Shown here: positions 1 to 10,019 of the stretch, piece after piece
Layout of the letters: each line of letters opens with the position of its first letter
Position numbering within the stretch: position 1 is the first letter of the stretch
Source: Metellina segmentata
Lineage: Eukaryota > Arthropoda > Arachnida > Araneae > Tetragnathidae
Assembly (NCBI GenBank): GCA_947359465.1
Contig: OX375872.1
Location: 128,809,337-128,873,336 of the forward strand
DNA length: 64,000 nucleotides
Direction of reading: 5' to 3'
Made by a program: the position numbers and the translations under genes
Notes under the pieces: model-generated
What the model was told of the DNA's origin: nothing
The model's database searches: none
Seen by the model: the letters and a program-made list of their open reading frames with translations, nothing else

Positions 1-966
1 GGAAACGAAACGTTTTAACGCGTTTCATCTTGAAAGCCAACATACCTTATTATGCAGCAGATCTATGTGCGTTCATTCTCCATTTCAATTAAAAATTCTA
101 TATTTGGCGATGATAAAGAGCTTTAGCTACTATTGTGTTGACAATCTTGATCACCAATTCCATAACAATGCAAATTTCTTCTGGAAATATCTGCGCACAA
201 AGCACTTCTTGAAGAATGATGCAATGGTAAACAAGTATCTCGTGATTAATTTTTTCCTTCAAAATAGAAATAAAACCTTATCTCATTCCGGTCATACTTT
301 TTGCCCCATCTGTTGAAATTGAAACAATTTTATCGAGTGGAATATGTTTCTCCATACAATGACAGCATTTGCAATATACTCATCACGCGTTTAACCTTTC
401 AGTGACAATAATCCTAAAAGGTCTTCTTTAGGTCCCGAAGACGATATAAATCAAACAAAAAGTGAAACGTACGCTGTTTCATTTATGTCACAAGATTCGT
501 TGGTACAGAAATTAGTTAGAAGAACAGCTATTGATGGATCTGAAACCAATTTAAGATCTTTGATTTGCTGATTGGTTATATTCGAAGACATTTTGACTGT
601 TCTGTCTTTTACTGTTTTAGCAAACAATGTTACTAATTCTAATTTTTTAAAGAATTTCTGTCTTGTTTTTGAAATCCCGGAAAAGCTCTTCGGAAGCATT
701 TATAAAACAACTTTTAAAGTATTCACCGTCTGTGTATGGTTTTCCTTTCTTGACTGACAATAAAGCTTGCAATATTAACATTGTTGGAAAATTGCACCCC
801 ATAATTAAATACAGAACTTGATTTTTCATGACTCTTTTAAAGTTCCTCAACTGCTTTCTTCTTCGCATCACCGGCGAGATATTTACATTTTACCAGCATT
901 TAGTTGAAATCGATTCCTGGCAGAGCCGCACTCAAGTGGCTAAAGAGCCGCGGTTTGCCGACCACT
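1..966 (-). pseudogene. hAT-superfamily transposase relic, 5' part and terminus
   Basis: The minus strand reads as a decayed hAT transposase of the kind often annotated as GTF2I-repeat/ZBED5-like protein in arthropods. Recognisable blocks in order are: a segment with GKPYTDGEYFKSC (about 790-660); a frame-shifted stretch containing ELVTLFAKTVKDRT (about 635-590); and a block with LDKIVSISTDGAKSMTGM and VYHCIILQEVLCAQ (about 345-205). A segment with ELVIKIVNTIVAKAL follows (about 170-130). Frames change near 660 and several stop codons intervene, so no product is expected. The terminus reads CAGTGGTCGGCAAAC on the minus strand at 966-952, a typical hAT end, and abuts SINE sequence, so the element inserted into a SINE. 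The 3' part lies beyond the window. Family identity is from recalled motifs; decay is seen directly. Confidence 0.75.
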
Positions 967-1024
967 GCTCTAAGGCAAAGATCCGAGGACAACACCACGT
1001 AATTTTGAACCACGGACAGATGAC
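967..1024 (-). repeat. SINE body fragment flanking hAT terminus
   Basis: It matches the minus-strand body of the common SINE of this window (aaagatccgaggac, then ttttgaaccacgg, then agatgacg). It directly abuts the hAT end, so it is probably the hAT target. A second copy is at 1503-1560 within the tandem duplication. Confidence 0.7.
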
Positions 1025-1086
1025 GAATATTATTCATGAAGATATCCATAAAAGTCTAAGAAACTGATTTAATAGCGTATTTGGTA

Positions 1087-1502
1087 TTAAGATCTTTGAT
1101 TTGGTGATTGGTTATATTCGAAGACATTTTGACTGTTCTGTCTTTTACTGTTTTAGCAAACAATGTTACTAATTCTAATTTTTTAAAGAATTTCTGTCTT
1201 GTTTTTAAAATCCCGGAAAAGCTCTTCGGAAGCATTTATAAAACAACTTTTAAAGTATTCACCGTCTGTGTATGGTTTTCCTTTCTTGACTGACAATAAA
1301 GCTTGCAATATTAACATTGTTGGAAAATTGCACCCCATAATTAAATACAGAACTTGATTTTTCATGACTCTTTTAAAGTTCCTCAACTGCTTTCTTCCTC
1401 GCATCACCGGCGAGATATTTACATTTTACCAGCATTTAGTCGAAATCGATTCCTGGCAGAGCCGCACTCAAGTGGCTAAAGAGCCGCGGTTTGCCGACCA
1501 CT
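1087..1502 (-). pseudogene. duplicated fragment of the hAT transposase relic
   Basis: This is the second copy of the first ~415 bases of the hAT relic, produced by the 536-bp duplication. It carries the same N-terminal block (GKPYTDGEYFKSC) and the same terminus at 1502-1488. It lacks the rest of the transposase and is non-functional. Confidence 0.75.
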
Positions 1503-1622
1503 GCTCTAAGGCAAAGATCCGAGGACCGCACCACGTAATTTTGAACCACGGACAGATGACGAATATTATTCAGGAAGATATCCATAGAAGTCTAAGAAAC
1601 TGATTTAATAGCGTATTTGGTA

Positions 1623-2852
1623 TTTTTAATTAAGGTCACACTCGAGTAACACAACCGGCTATAATGTATCATTAGGAACTCCAATCTTTTTGTACTCATA
1701 ACTTCGAAACGGTAAGACCAAATGACATGAAATTTGGTATTTGAAGTTAAATTTTTAGATTAAAATTGTGTCGAAAAAAGGGATGTGTATTAGAAATGAT
1801 GAAGTTGATGCTCAATTTAATGTGAAGATGGCCCCTTGTGCAAATTTTATTCATTTGAATTTATAGACGTTAATTCCTGTCAAACTCCGTCTTTGAATTT
1901 TCTCTACTGTTAAAATTGCTCGAATGAAGAGGGGTGGTTCGTTTTTTCCCTCGACTTTAACCAAAAATGTACGCAATTTTATTATTTGGTTCAGTAGTTG
2001 TACCTACACATTTCGAACACACTCATTTGTTTTAAAAGCGCAATTGCGAAAAATTACATTATTTTTTTTTTCTCGAATAGCAATCTTGAAAGGTTTCTAT
2101 GAAGTGGATCTTAAATCCATATTTTTAAAAGTTGAATATCAAGCGCACTTTTTCGATTTGTCAAAACGGTAAATAGTATTTTTTTCCTTTTTCATTCCGA
2201 GAATTCTAAATCGTGACATACAAGACTCGCAACAGTTTGTTATCTAAAATACAACAAACAAGAAAATAACCCGGTAGCGTCTACACTTACAAAAACAAGC
2301 TCTTCACAGAATTCGCGACATAGCTCAATATGTTGTCTTCCGAATTCCGTGAATAGCTTCCAGTCAGTTCGTATACGTAATCCCGCAAGTTTTATAGTGC
2401 CGATTTTACGTGCTGATATAACTTCCCCAACCGCCTTTCACGAAGTGACAAGTGCGAGCAAAAGAAGTGAAAATTGCCCTTTGTGGTAAAAGCAAAACAA
2501 AACCTATTCAAGAAAGTTAAACTCATTTTGTTTTCACTGAACCATTACAATTTGAATTTGCATAGGATTTCTTTTCGTAAGCAAGAGTCTACTTACTTAA
2601 GTTATTAGCGCCATTTATCTCATTGATGGTGAGTTTAAGACTTTGCCCGGGACAAAAGGCCATTTTATTGCGGTACGTTAAATCTTTAGTTCCTTGTATC
2701 TGGCTACAGCGCAATAAATATCCTAGATTGCTTTTTACATTCACAGTGCAGTTTCTCGAAAAGTCCATAATCCGACTTTGGATAGCAACAAATTCCCACA
2801 ACACAGCAAGCGTGCAAAAGCAAGATCTGCTGTGCATATACCCTTGGTGTCG
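1623..2852. other. AT-rich stretch with no recognised gene
   Basis: Only short, compositionally unremarkable open frames of about 60-88 codons occur, with no motifs or splice context that I can support. No repeat partner was recognised elsewhere in the window. Confidence 0.5.
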
Positions 2853-3177
2853 GGGCCGCAGTAACCCGGTTGGAAGAGTAACGGACTAACAACCTGAGGG
2901 TTGCGAGTTCAAATCCAACCAAACAACGTCGTGTACAAAGGGGGGCCGGTACTTGTTAAATCTTTCGTGCCTCAGATGACCTCACATCGGCGTGGTGGGG
3001 AAGTTAAAAGAGGTGGGGTGGCAGCTCAAGTGTGACCGCGTCATCTGACCGTGATTCAAAATTACGCGGTGTTATATCCTCAGATCTTTCCCTTCGGTTT
3101 TGTTGATCCCGGACCGTCACCGACAATCCGTTGTGTTACTCCCATTGCGACGTAAATTAAAATACCTACCTACCTTA
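2853..3177 (+). mobile_element. tRNA-derived SINE, head type 2, near full length
   Basis: The 5' end resembles a tRNA: an A-box-like segment (cccggttggaagagt) and a B box (gagttcaaatcc) are correctly ordered. The body then shares the core found in the other SINEs here: cgtcatctgaccgtg, attcaaaattacg and gatcccggaccgtc. It ends in a GTA-rich tail (acctacctacctta). No clean target-site duplication was identified. Confidence 0.8.
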
Positions 3178-3219
3178 TTTGTTAGCAATATTAAATGTTT
3201 AGGCGTTTGATTTACAATT

Positions 3220-3530
3220 GAAAAGACGCCAAGGGGGACGTTTGTGGATTTTACCTTGAAAACCGAAAACGTACCCACACACCTCGCGAAACTGGACTTT
3301 ATCTCAAAACAACGTCATTAAATGTTGCTCAACAAGTACCTCAATGAGCTGTTGTCGACTGATAAAAAATTTAAAAAAAAGAGACCCAAGAACGTATAAC
3401 GAAAATATCTTCTTTCTGAAAGTGCATAGCCTGTTGTGTTGCTCCAGTGGGATGTTAGTTGAAATACCTTCCAACCTGTATGTGAAGAAGTGCCGTTTTT
3501 TGTAATAAACCGTGATTTCATCTCCTTATT
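3220..3530. repeat. dispersed repeat copy 1, interrupted by a SINE 3' fragment
   Basis: It is related to 3700-3990. Shared segments include atgttgctcaacaagtacctc/atgttgctcgacaagtacctc and aagaagtgccgttttt. Copy 1 contains an extra ~65 bases (about 3423-3487) resembling a SINE 3' end (cctgttgtgttgctccagt), absent from copy 2. Confidence 0.65.
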
Positions 3531-3531
3531 T

Positions 3532-3612
3532 AGGTAGGTATTTTAATTAACGACGTACTGGAGCAACACAACGGGATATTGACGACTGTCGGGGATCAAT
3601 CCCCCAAGATTT
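3532..3612 (-). repeat. SINE 3' end fragment
   Basis: The tail taggtaggtattttaatt is followed by acgacgtactggagcaacac and acgggatattgacgac, the reverse complement of the common SINE 3' region. Confidence 0.75.
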
Positions 3613-3619
3613 GCTTAGT

Positions 3620-3990
3620 TAAAAGGAATTGGAACAAATCTAATCTGCGTCCCCTACAACTCACCGGTTGCAAGCACAGTGGACAAACCCACTGTGCCAA
3701 AGCGGCACGGATTTTAGCTTGGGAACCGAAATCGTATCCACACAACACCATCCCGCGAGACTAGAAGCATATGGGAAACAGCTTCAACGCATCCTCAAGA
3801 CTCTCCAAAAGAAAAGGAACTTAATCTCAAAGCAACTCCATCATATGTTGCTCGACAAGTACCTCAACGAGCTGTTGTCTGCAGATCCAAAATAAAAAAA
3901 TAAATAAAAAAGAGACCGAAGAACAGATAACGGAAATCTCTTCTTACTGAAGAAGTGCCGTTTTTCGTAATAAACCAAGCTTTTTATTTG
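3620..3990. repeat. dispersed repeat copy 2
   Basis: This is the uninterrupted partner of 3220-3530. The part near 3665-3720 also resembles the element at 6227-6490 (ggttg...gcacagtggacaaacc versus ggttgatagcgcaatggacaaacc), so it probably belongs to the same 'atggcgcaag' retroposon family. Confidence 0.5.
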
Positions 3991-4727
3991 TTTATTTAGA
4001 GGGGAGCTGATGAGGTGCTTTGTAGCCATCAGGGCAAGCAGCTCAAGGGCACAATTGGGAGCGAGGTCGACCTTCAATCACCTGTTACTGGGGGATGGGG
4101 ATGATGCTCCAGCAGACGGTTGGGGCTCCATTACCAAGCTGTTGTTTATTTGTGGGTATCCGATGTCGCCGGTCGCCCCGCTACTCAATTTGGTGCATGA
4201 CTAGGTTTCGCTTTTTTCGAGATTCGAACAGGTTGAAGCTGGAAATGGCGGTAATCGCGAGCTTCTTGGAATCCAATGCTTGGACAACCCGAGTAATTAG
4301 GGTTTATGATTAGTTTGGTATTCGAGTGCTTTGGGTATCCAATTAGTTTGGATGTAATCGAATGCGAAGAATCGAGTATAACGAATACTTTTAAGCATCC
4401 AGCTAAACGAATAGTTTACGAATGAATGAATTATACGAATGAAAATCCCACCTACATGTGATACGAAGAACAATAGTCACATACGCGGCTTAAATATCTC
4501 GGAGTCTAAGAATTAAAGTAAAACAGATTAAAATATGTGTACAAAATGCTTCATAAGTAGGGTTATTATTTTCATGATCTAGATTGCTGAAAAATGCAAA
4601 AAAAAAAAATTGATTTATGATTCTAAACCTAAAAAAATGCTTCATAAAAGGCATTTATAACAAAAACTACAAAAATTAACAAGAAAATTTAGGTCATGTA
4701 AACATTGAGTGCATCACCTATCCTGAG
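3991..4727. other. unassigned stretch
   Basis: Moderately GC-rich to about 4280, then AT-rich. Short open frames only, none with recognisable domains. Nothing further can be supported. Confidence 0.4.
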
Positions 4728-4816
4728 TGGTCTTCGAGATTGATCTCGGACCGTCGCCAATTGCCCGTTGTGTTGTTACTGTGCTACAGTAATTTAACAA
4801 CCCCCCTACCTACCTT
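4728..4816 (+). repeat. SINE 3' end fragment
   Basis: It contains ctcggaccgtcgccaatt, then gcccgttgtgttg, and ends in a cctacctacctta tail. The 5' two thirds are missing. The Tc1 element inserted immediately downstream. Confidence 0.7.
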
Positions 4817-4989
4817 AAAATATTACACTCTATAACAAAAAAATCGACACACCAAGAAGGAATCATCCGATTGCTTTGAAATTTCGTATGCAAAAATGTT
4901 TTGACCAAATATGCAAATGATTAAAATTTGGTGTCCAATGAATGAATAGTGCGATATCCAGCGCATCGGAACTGCGCATCCAGCAGATG

Positions 4990-4998
4990 TATATAAGG
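4990..4998 (+). promoter_or_regulatory. TATA box of Tc1 transposase
   Basis: TATATAAGG lies about 72 bases upstream of the transposase start codon, inside the element between the left inverted repeat and the gene. Position and match are right for an RNA polymerase II core promoter; use is inferred. Confidence 0.55.
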
Positions 4999-5069
4999 AG
5001 TTGTTCTTGAACTGTTGTTAAAAATTTCTGCTGCATTGCGATTTAGGATACCTTTCAACGGCTGAAAAA

Positions 5070-6080
5070 ATGCCTCGGCGCAGGATTCGAGCTCATTACG
5101 AGCAACTTTTAGAGTTTGAAAGAGGTCGTATCATTGGATTGAAAGAGGCAGGTTGGGCAAATCGGAGAATCGCTCGTCATGTGAGTCGAAGCGATGCGGC
5201 GATTAGAAGATGCTGGCAAGAGTGGGTGGACAATGGCAGATTTCAGCGTCATGATGGTAGCGGTCGACGTAGGGCCACAACAGATCGCGAGGACAGAGTG
5301 ATTGTCAGATCAGCTGTCACAGCGCCTGATTCATCGCTATCAACCATCAGTCGTGCGACCCAGACACGAGTGTCTACCATGACCATTCACAGACGGCTGA
5401 GGGAGCGAAATCTACGCTCGTACCGGCCGTTACGCCACCTGCCACTCACGCCTGCACACTGTCGAGCCAGATTACAGTGGTGCTTGGCTCGATCAGGCTG
5501 GAATGATGCTGACTGGGGATGTATAGTCTTTAGCGACGATTACCGCTTCCAACTGTGTCCTGACGATCATCGAAGACGTGTCTGGAGACGCCCAGGGCAG
5601 CGTGCCGATCCTGCTTTCACTATTGCACGCCACACGGGCCCTCAACAAGGAGTTATGGTCTGGGGTGCCATTTCCCTTGATAGCCGGACCCCTTTGGTCG
5701 TCATTAGAGGTACACTTACTGCACAGCGGTACGTTGACGACTTTCTGAGACCTGTTTTGCTACCGTTCCTTTCGCAGTACCCTGGGCTTATTTTTCAGCA
5801 AGACAATGCCAGACCACATACGGCACGTGTTGCTATGAACTATCTTCAAGCTTGTCAAACACTTCCTTGGCCAGCCAGATCACCAGATCTCTCTCCCATC
5901 GAGCATGTCCGGGATATGATGGGAAGGCGACTACTTCCGGTAGGGAATGTTGATGACATTGTCCGACAAGAGCAAATTTGGCAAGAAATACCGCAGGAGA
6001 CCATCCGGGAGCTTTATCGGTCTATGCCACGCCATGTGGCAGCTTGCATCCAGGCTAGAGGAGGGTCAACACCTTATTGA
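5070..6080 (+). CDS. Tc1-like transposase (336 aa)
   Basis: It catalyses cut-and-paste transposition in the nucleus by binding the element's inverted repeats and integrating at TA. Residues 18-50 form a first helix-turn-helix (GLKEAGWANRRIARHV), followed by a basic GSGRRRAT stretch at 63-70. A second helix-turn-helix lies at about 87-120. The DDE catalytic domain follows, with D156 (VFSDDYRF), D245 (FQQDNARPHTA) and E278 (SPDLSPIEHV). By my count 32 residues separate D245 from E278, fewer than the 34 of classical Tc1. The usual Trp after the catalytic Glu (HVWD) is Arg here (HVRD, residue 281), which may signal early decay. Length is normal and there are no internal stops. The ATG follows the TATA box and opens with the expected N-terminal domain. 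I associate this subfamily with spiders from memory. Confidence 0.93.
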   Translation: MPRRRIRAHYEQLLEFERGRIIGLKEAGWANRRIARHVSRSDAAIRRCWQEWVDNGRFQRHDGSGRRRATTDREDRVIVRSAVTAPDSSLSTISRATQTRVSTMTIHRRLRERNLRSYRPLRHLPLTPAHCRARLQWCLARSGWNDADWGCIVFSDDYRFQLCPDDHRRRVWRRPGQRADPAFTIARHTGPQQGVMVWGAISLDSRTPLVVIRGTLTAQRYVDDFLRPVLLPFLSQYPGLIFQQDNARPHTARVAMNYLQACQTLPWPARSPDLSPIEHVRDMMGRRLLPVGNVDDIVRQEQIWQEIPQETIRELYRSMPRHVAACIQARGGSTPY

Positions 6081-6100
6081 GTTCGTTACTGTAACTCTGA

Positions 6101-6106
6101 AATAAA
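6101..6106 (+). terminator. poly(A) signal of Tc1 transposase
   Basis: AATAAA lies 21 bases after the transposase stop codon and before the right inverted repeat. Confidence 0.6.
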
Positions 6107-6226
6107 TCATTCAATTGTTCTGAAATTTTAATCCTCTTCTATTCTGTACATAATTTTCCTATCCACCAATTGTCTCCATCAGACAACTCCTTCTTGGTGC
6201 GTCGATTTTTTTTGTTATAGAGAGTA

Positions 6227-6490
6227 GATTGTCTGGAGTTTTATGGCGCAAGAACCATATTAATTAGCCAAGGAAAGATTTTCTGACGCAAAAGAGTGGT
6301 CTACACTCAAGGAGTAATCGAATCTGGGCCACCTACAATTCACAGGTTGATAGCGCAATGGACAAACCAAAAGCCAGACGAATACCCTTGGAAACACCCC
6401 AACATATATGCAAAAAACTGATTTAAAAATATAAAAAGTTTCTTAAAATGACCGCAAAATCTGGAAAATTAAATTTGAAGAAAAAATCAC
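6227..6490. repeat. 'atggcgcaag' dispersed repeat copy
   Basis: It contains ggagttttatggcgcaagaa followed by unrelated AT-rich sequence. The motif recurs at 10292-10340, 11950 and 12820, marking a dispersed retroposon-like family. It starts immediately after the Tc1 target TA. Confidence 0.55.
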
Positions 6491-6514
6491 CAAAAATTGT
6501 CCTAAGGTCATTAA

Positions 6515-6930
6515 TTCACCTGTTGGTGGTCTTGACGAAGTATGTCGTCATCAGCAAAGCTGACCAGATCTGATGAACGAAAGGTCTCGTCATTTGAAGA
6601 AAACTGACCAGATCTTGATTTCGTCATAATTAATACAGCAATATCTTAATGACCAGATATCTCATCATTTGCAAAATTGGTCAGATCTTGATGAACGAGA
6701 TATCTCGTTCTTTTCAAAATTGGTCATATATTGATGGACGAGGTATGTCGTCATTTGGAAAATTGATCAGATATTGATGGATGAGATATCTCGTCATTAG
6801 AAGAAAACTGACCAGATCTGCATCACGTAAAAAAAAACAAGGTATCTAATCATCATTAGCAAAATTTTTCCAAGATCTTGATGAAAGAGATACCATGTCA
6901 TTGACAAAATCGATCATATTGATGGACTAG
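6515..6930. repeat. degenerate minisatellite, ~50-60-bp period
   Basis: About seven imperfect copies contain (t)gaccagatcttgatg, then acgagatatctcgtcat, then ttgaaaattg. Each has a short palindrome around gagatatctc. Copies vary in length and have drifted, suggesting an old array. Confidence 0.75.
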
Positions 6931-8774
6931 ACACTCTTCGAAACCATTTGGAGATTTTGGATTTTCATGTGCTTCGTTCGTCACGAAACTACTAGGCACC
7001 ATGCAATAAATTGACTGAATTTCAGTACATAAAAAATTGCGTTTGATTTTGATCTCAAAAGTAATTATCGACTGTCCAAAATCACCCTCTCCAGGCACAG
7101 CCTACTTAAAATATGGGTCCACGAGAGAAAAAACACAATTTCCGAGAAAACAATTCTGGTGATCAGTCGCGTTAATTGCCAAGACGGATCTCAAGCCGTG
7201 ATTGTTTCATGTGCAACGACTATAAAGCTTATCTCCCAGTAGAAAAGGGAGTGTTTTATCTAGTCCTGTGGTTCGTCATGTGCCAGATAACGCTCGAGCC
7301 TCGACATCGGAATGCTGCCAAGCTCAGTTTGCATCAAATTACAGGCACCAGTCATTGGTTCTACTCAAGGGTTCGGAGCGATAATTGTGTGGAGACAAGT
7401 GGAAAGTCCCTTATCTGTCCCAAGAAAACGAGAACTGAAGATAAGTCTTCCACAGGCCTAACCCACGATGAAGGAATGTCTGTTGAAGAAAGATATGGGG
7501 AAAAGAGAAGTTACTCGAAGCCAGAAGAGCGTAAAGGAAAATATTAATTTAGTGTTGACATCTTTGGAATAGGATTGAGATTTCCGATAAGGGGTACACT
7601 TTCTTGTCGAGATGAGATTCTGCCTGTATCTGTTTACAGACCGCTTCATTTGAATGCATGCAATCGGATAGGACAGCTATAGGATTAAGATAGGTGTCTA
7701 GATATTTGATAGTGCTTTTTATGAACCAATCACGGGTTGTGATGTTGTGTCAATTGAGATGGCCGCGTTATCAGTGGATGGTAGAACCACAAGTGGAGGG
7801 TTCGGTTGATTGACAAGTGTCATCCTGCGATAAGCTCAATTTTCCGCATGAGGTTCACTTAAAGATGAATGGATTGCTTCAAATAAGGCTCTTAATTGGA
7901 TATTGGGTGTATTTTTGTTCGGCTAATGAAATTTATTTTTTCGTTGTTTGTTTGACTTTTTATTAACACTTTGTTTGGTGGTATAAGTAGGAACTTGTTC
8001 GATTCTCATATGCTGTTTTACGTGATTTAATTGAAGTATCGATGCGTCAAACATTCAGGAAACGTAAAAAAAAGTTAGGCTGTGTCGAGGACACACCGTA
8101 GATTTGACGTGAATACTCGGTCCTGATGTTGGATCATGGAATGAATGAAACAGACACGGGGAATTTGAACGATTGTCCATTGCGAATATTCAACAATTCA
8201 ATTACAGTTTGAATGGTTAAAGTGCAATTGTTGTGGAGATATTACTGCACACACACGCACACAATAGGATAACGCAGTTTGATAGCTTTCGTATAACACC
8301 ACTTACGCATTCCACTTAATCCAAAGGTACACTGGCCCAAAGCTCGAACAGCACCGTAGAATTTCGACATATTGCAGTGCCCTCCCCATGATCAGTGCGC
8401 ATGTGCTCTATCTGTAGGTCATGTCAGGTATAGATATCCTTTGTCTATACGATGGCACATTTATCGTCTGGACAAAACAGTTGTAACATTGTAACACTAG
8501 ACTTTTCGTACATGCCCCCAGAACTGTACAATATTAAAGACATATTCACGTTCAAAAATCATGCTATCTGGAAACCAAAGTTTCTGTATACACATTTTAA
8601 AAGTATACTAAAGTAATCAGGCATTTAAAAAAAAAATTTGTAATAAATTATATTTTTATAGTAATCCTGAAAAATACAATTGCTGTAGATCCTTGAATAT
8701 CAGATCTGCGCTTAACCGAGTGTTCGTGTTATCCGAGAAGAAATTTACATGGAGTTTTTTTTTTTAAACTTTAA
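6931..8774. other. unassigned stretch with no supported gene
   Basis: The longest open frame is 123 codons (7176-7547, plus); it shows no domain, no signal and ordinary composition. A short CA-rich run lies near 8250. No repeat partner was recognised. Confidence 0.4.
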
Positions 8775-9044
8775 GCCGACCAACCGGTATAGTGGTTAAG
8801 GTGTTAGCCTCTAGATCGGAAGGTTCCAGGTTCGAATCCGGGTCCGGGCATGGATGTTTGTAAGCGTATGGTGTAGAGGCGGCTGGTGCACCTTAACGTG
8901 GCCGAAAGTGCTCACGTTGGGTTGGTGTGGAAGTTTGGAGAGTGTGGTGCCAGCTCAGTTGTTGCCCCGTCATCTGACCGTGGTTCAAAATTACGAGGTG
9001 TTGTCCTCGGATCTTTCCCTTAAGGGATTGATCCCGGACCGTCG
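8775..9044 (+). mobile_element. tRNA-derived SINE, head type 1, 3'-truncated
   Basis: The tRNA-like head has an A box (tatagtggttaaggt) and B box (ggttcgaatcc). The linker catggatgtttgtaagcgta follows, then the shared core (ctggtgcacctta, gtcatctgaccgtggttc, gatcccggaccgtcg). The 3' tail after the last motif is missing. Confidence 0.88.
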
Positions 9045-9168
9045 AATACCTTCACATGGTACCGATCGTTTTTCGTAGGTATCGAAGTTTCATTCAGAAA
9101 TGTAGCTAATCATCTAACTGAAAAGGTTTATTTGGAAACATTGCTCAAAATGGAACTTTAAATTCATT

Positions 9169-9301
9169 GGTAATTGGTAATGTTTAGTTAACGTCGTACA
9201 AAAGCAACACAACGGGCTATTGACTACGGTCCGGGATAAATCTCCTAAGGGAAAAATCCGAAGACAACACCATGTAATTTTGAACAAGGGTCAGATGACG
9301 A
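9169..9301 (-). repeat. SINE 3' fragment with ggtaattggtaat tail
   Basis: It reads as the reverse complement of the SINE 3' half: ttagttaacgtcgtac, then acaacgggctattgac, then gaaaaatccgaagac, ending at agatgacg. Confidence 0.8.
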
Positions 9302-10019
9302 GAAAAATTTCATTGGAAAATGTCACACAAAATTGAATTGAAAAGTTTTATTCAAAAATATTGCTTCTGAAATTTTTTCTTATTTTTTTTCATTATGTTA
9401 GAATATAAGCTTATACCGCATTCCTCGAATGGGCCCTTTAAGCACATTCCATTGAATCCACAAGGCGCCCGATCGAACAGAAAAATTTCCTTCCAAAATA
9501 AAGCTGATAATCGAGTTGAAAAGTTGCATTCGAAAATATTGCGTCTGGAATTTCTTTGTCAACCTACTTGTATTCTTATATATGTAGTATACTATATCAG
9601 GTTGCACAGAAACCACAATCTTCGATTGTGTCCCACTAAGCGTAATCCTTTGATTATCTCCACATGGCGCCCGATACCAATCTCCTAAACCGTAACATTG
9701 CATGAAAAGATTTCCTAAATCTCATTCTTCAATGGAGAATCCGAGGCATTCAGAGTTCGGTTGACCACAACAGATCCATAGGACACGGTCTGGACCTGGG
9801 AATCGGAGATCTTTATCTTAGTTCGATCTACAATGCGTGATGGGCAGGGCGATTGCAGGATCAGATCCCCCTGAGATACTCTTCAAGTGGAGGCAGTGCC
9901 TCTGGTAATCGACCATCTGTCGAAGACTAACAGATGGTAAATTAGGGGATCGAAAATCGGGACCCAGAGGTCACGGGTCTCGATAGCCAGTGATTAGTAG
10001 CAACTGTTTTGGTAACAAC
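9302..10019. other. unassigned stretch with weak internal repetition
   Basis: Similar segments occur near 9083, 9303 and 9482 (aaatttc, then a gaattgaaaag / cgagttgaaaag block, then aaaatattgc). This suggests an old tandem repeat interrupted by the SINE at 9169-9301. No gene is supported. Confidence 0.4.

Larger units (their letters stand above)
551..1622. repeat. 536-bp tandem duplication (551-1086 and 1087-1622)
   Basis: Two head-to-tail copies offset by 536 bases differ at only a few positions (for example gaggacaaca versus gaggaccgca near 990 and 1526). Each copy includes the start of the hAT relic, its terminus and a short SINE fragment. High identity implies a recent local duplication. 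Confidence 0.9.
4826..6224 (+). mobile_element. Tc1-family DNA transposon, structurally complete (1,399 bp)
   Basis: Terminal inverted repeats of about 45 bp bracket a transposase gene. The left end reads CACTCTATAACAAAAAAATC and the right end, reverse-complemented, CTCTCTATAACAAAAAAAAT; similarity continues through the conserved accaagaagga block. A TA dinucleotide flanks each end (4824-4825 and 6225-6226), the Tc1/mariner target duplication. The transposase frame is uninterrupted, with a TATA-like box upstream and AATAAA downstream, so the copy may be recently active or only slightly decayed. Confidence 0.92.

Noticed and set aside
7176..7547. 123-codon plus-strand frame as a gene
   Set aside because: No recognisable domain, no splice context, and a length compatible with chance.
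8775..8850. Functional tRNA genes at the SINE heads
   Set aside because: A and B boxes are present, but the heads lack a clean acceptor stem and always continue into the SINE body.
9395..9703. Overlapping ~100-codon frames on both strands
   Set aside because: Both strands are open over the same AT-rich sequence, and neither shows domain features.
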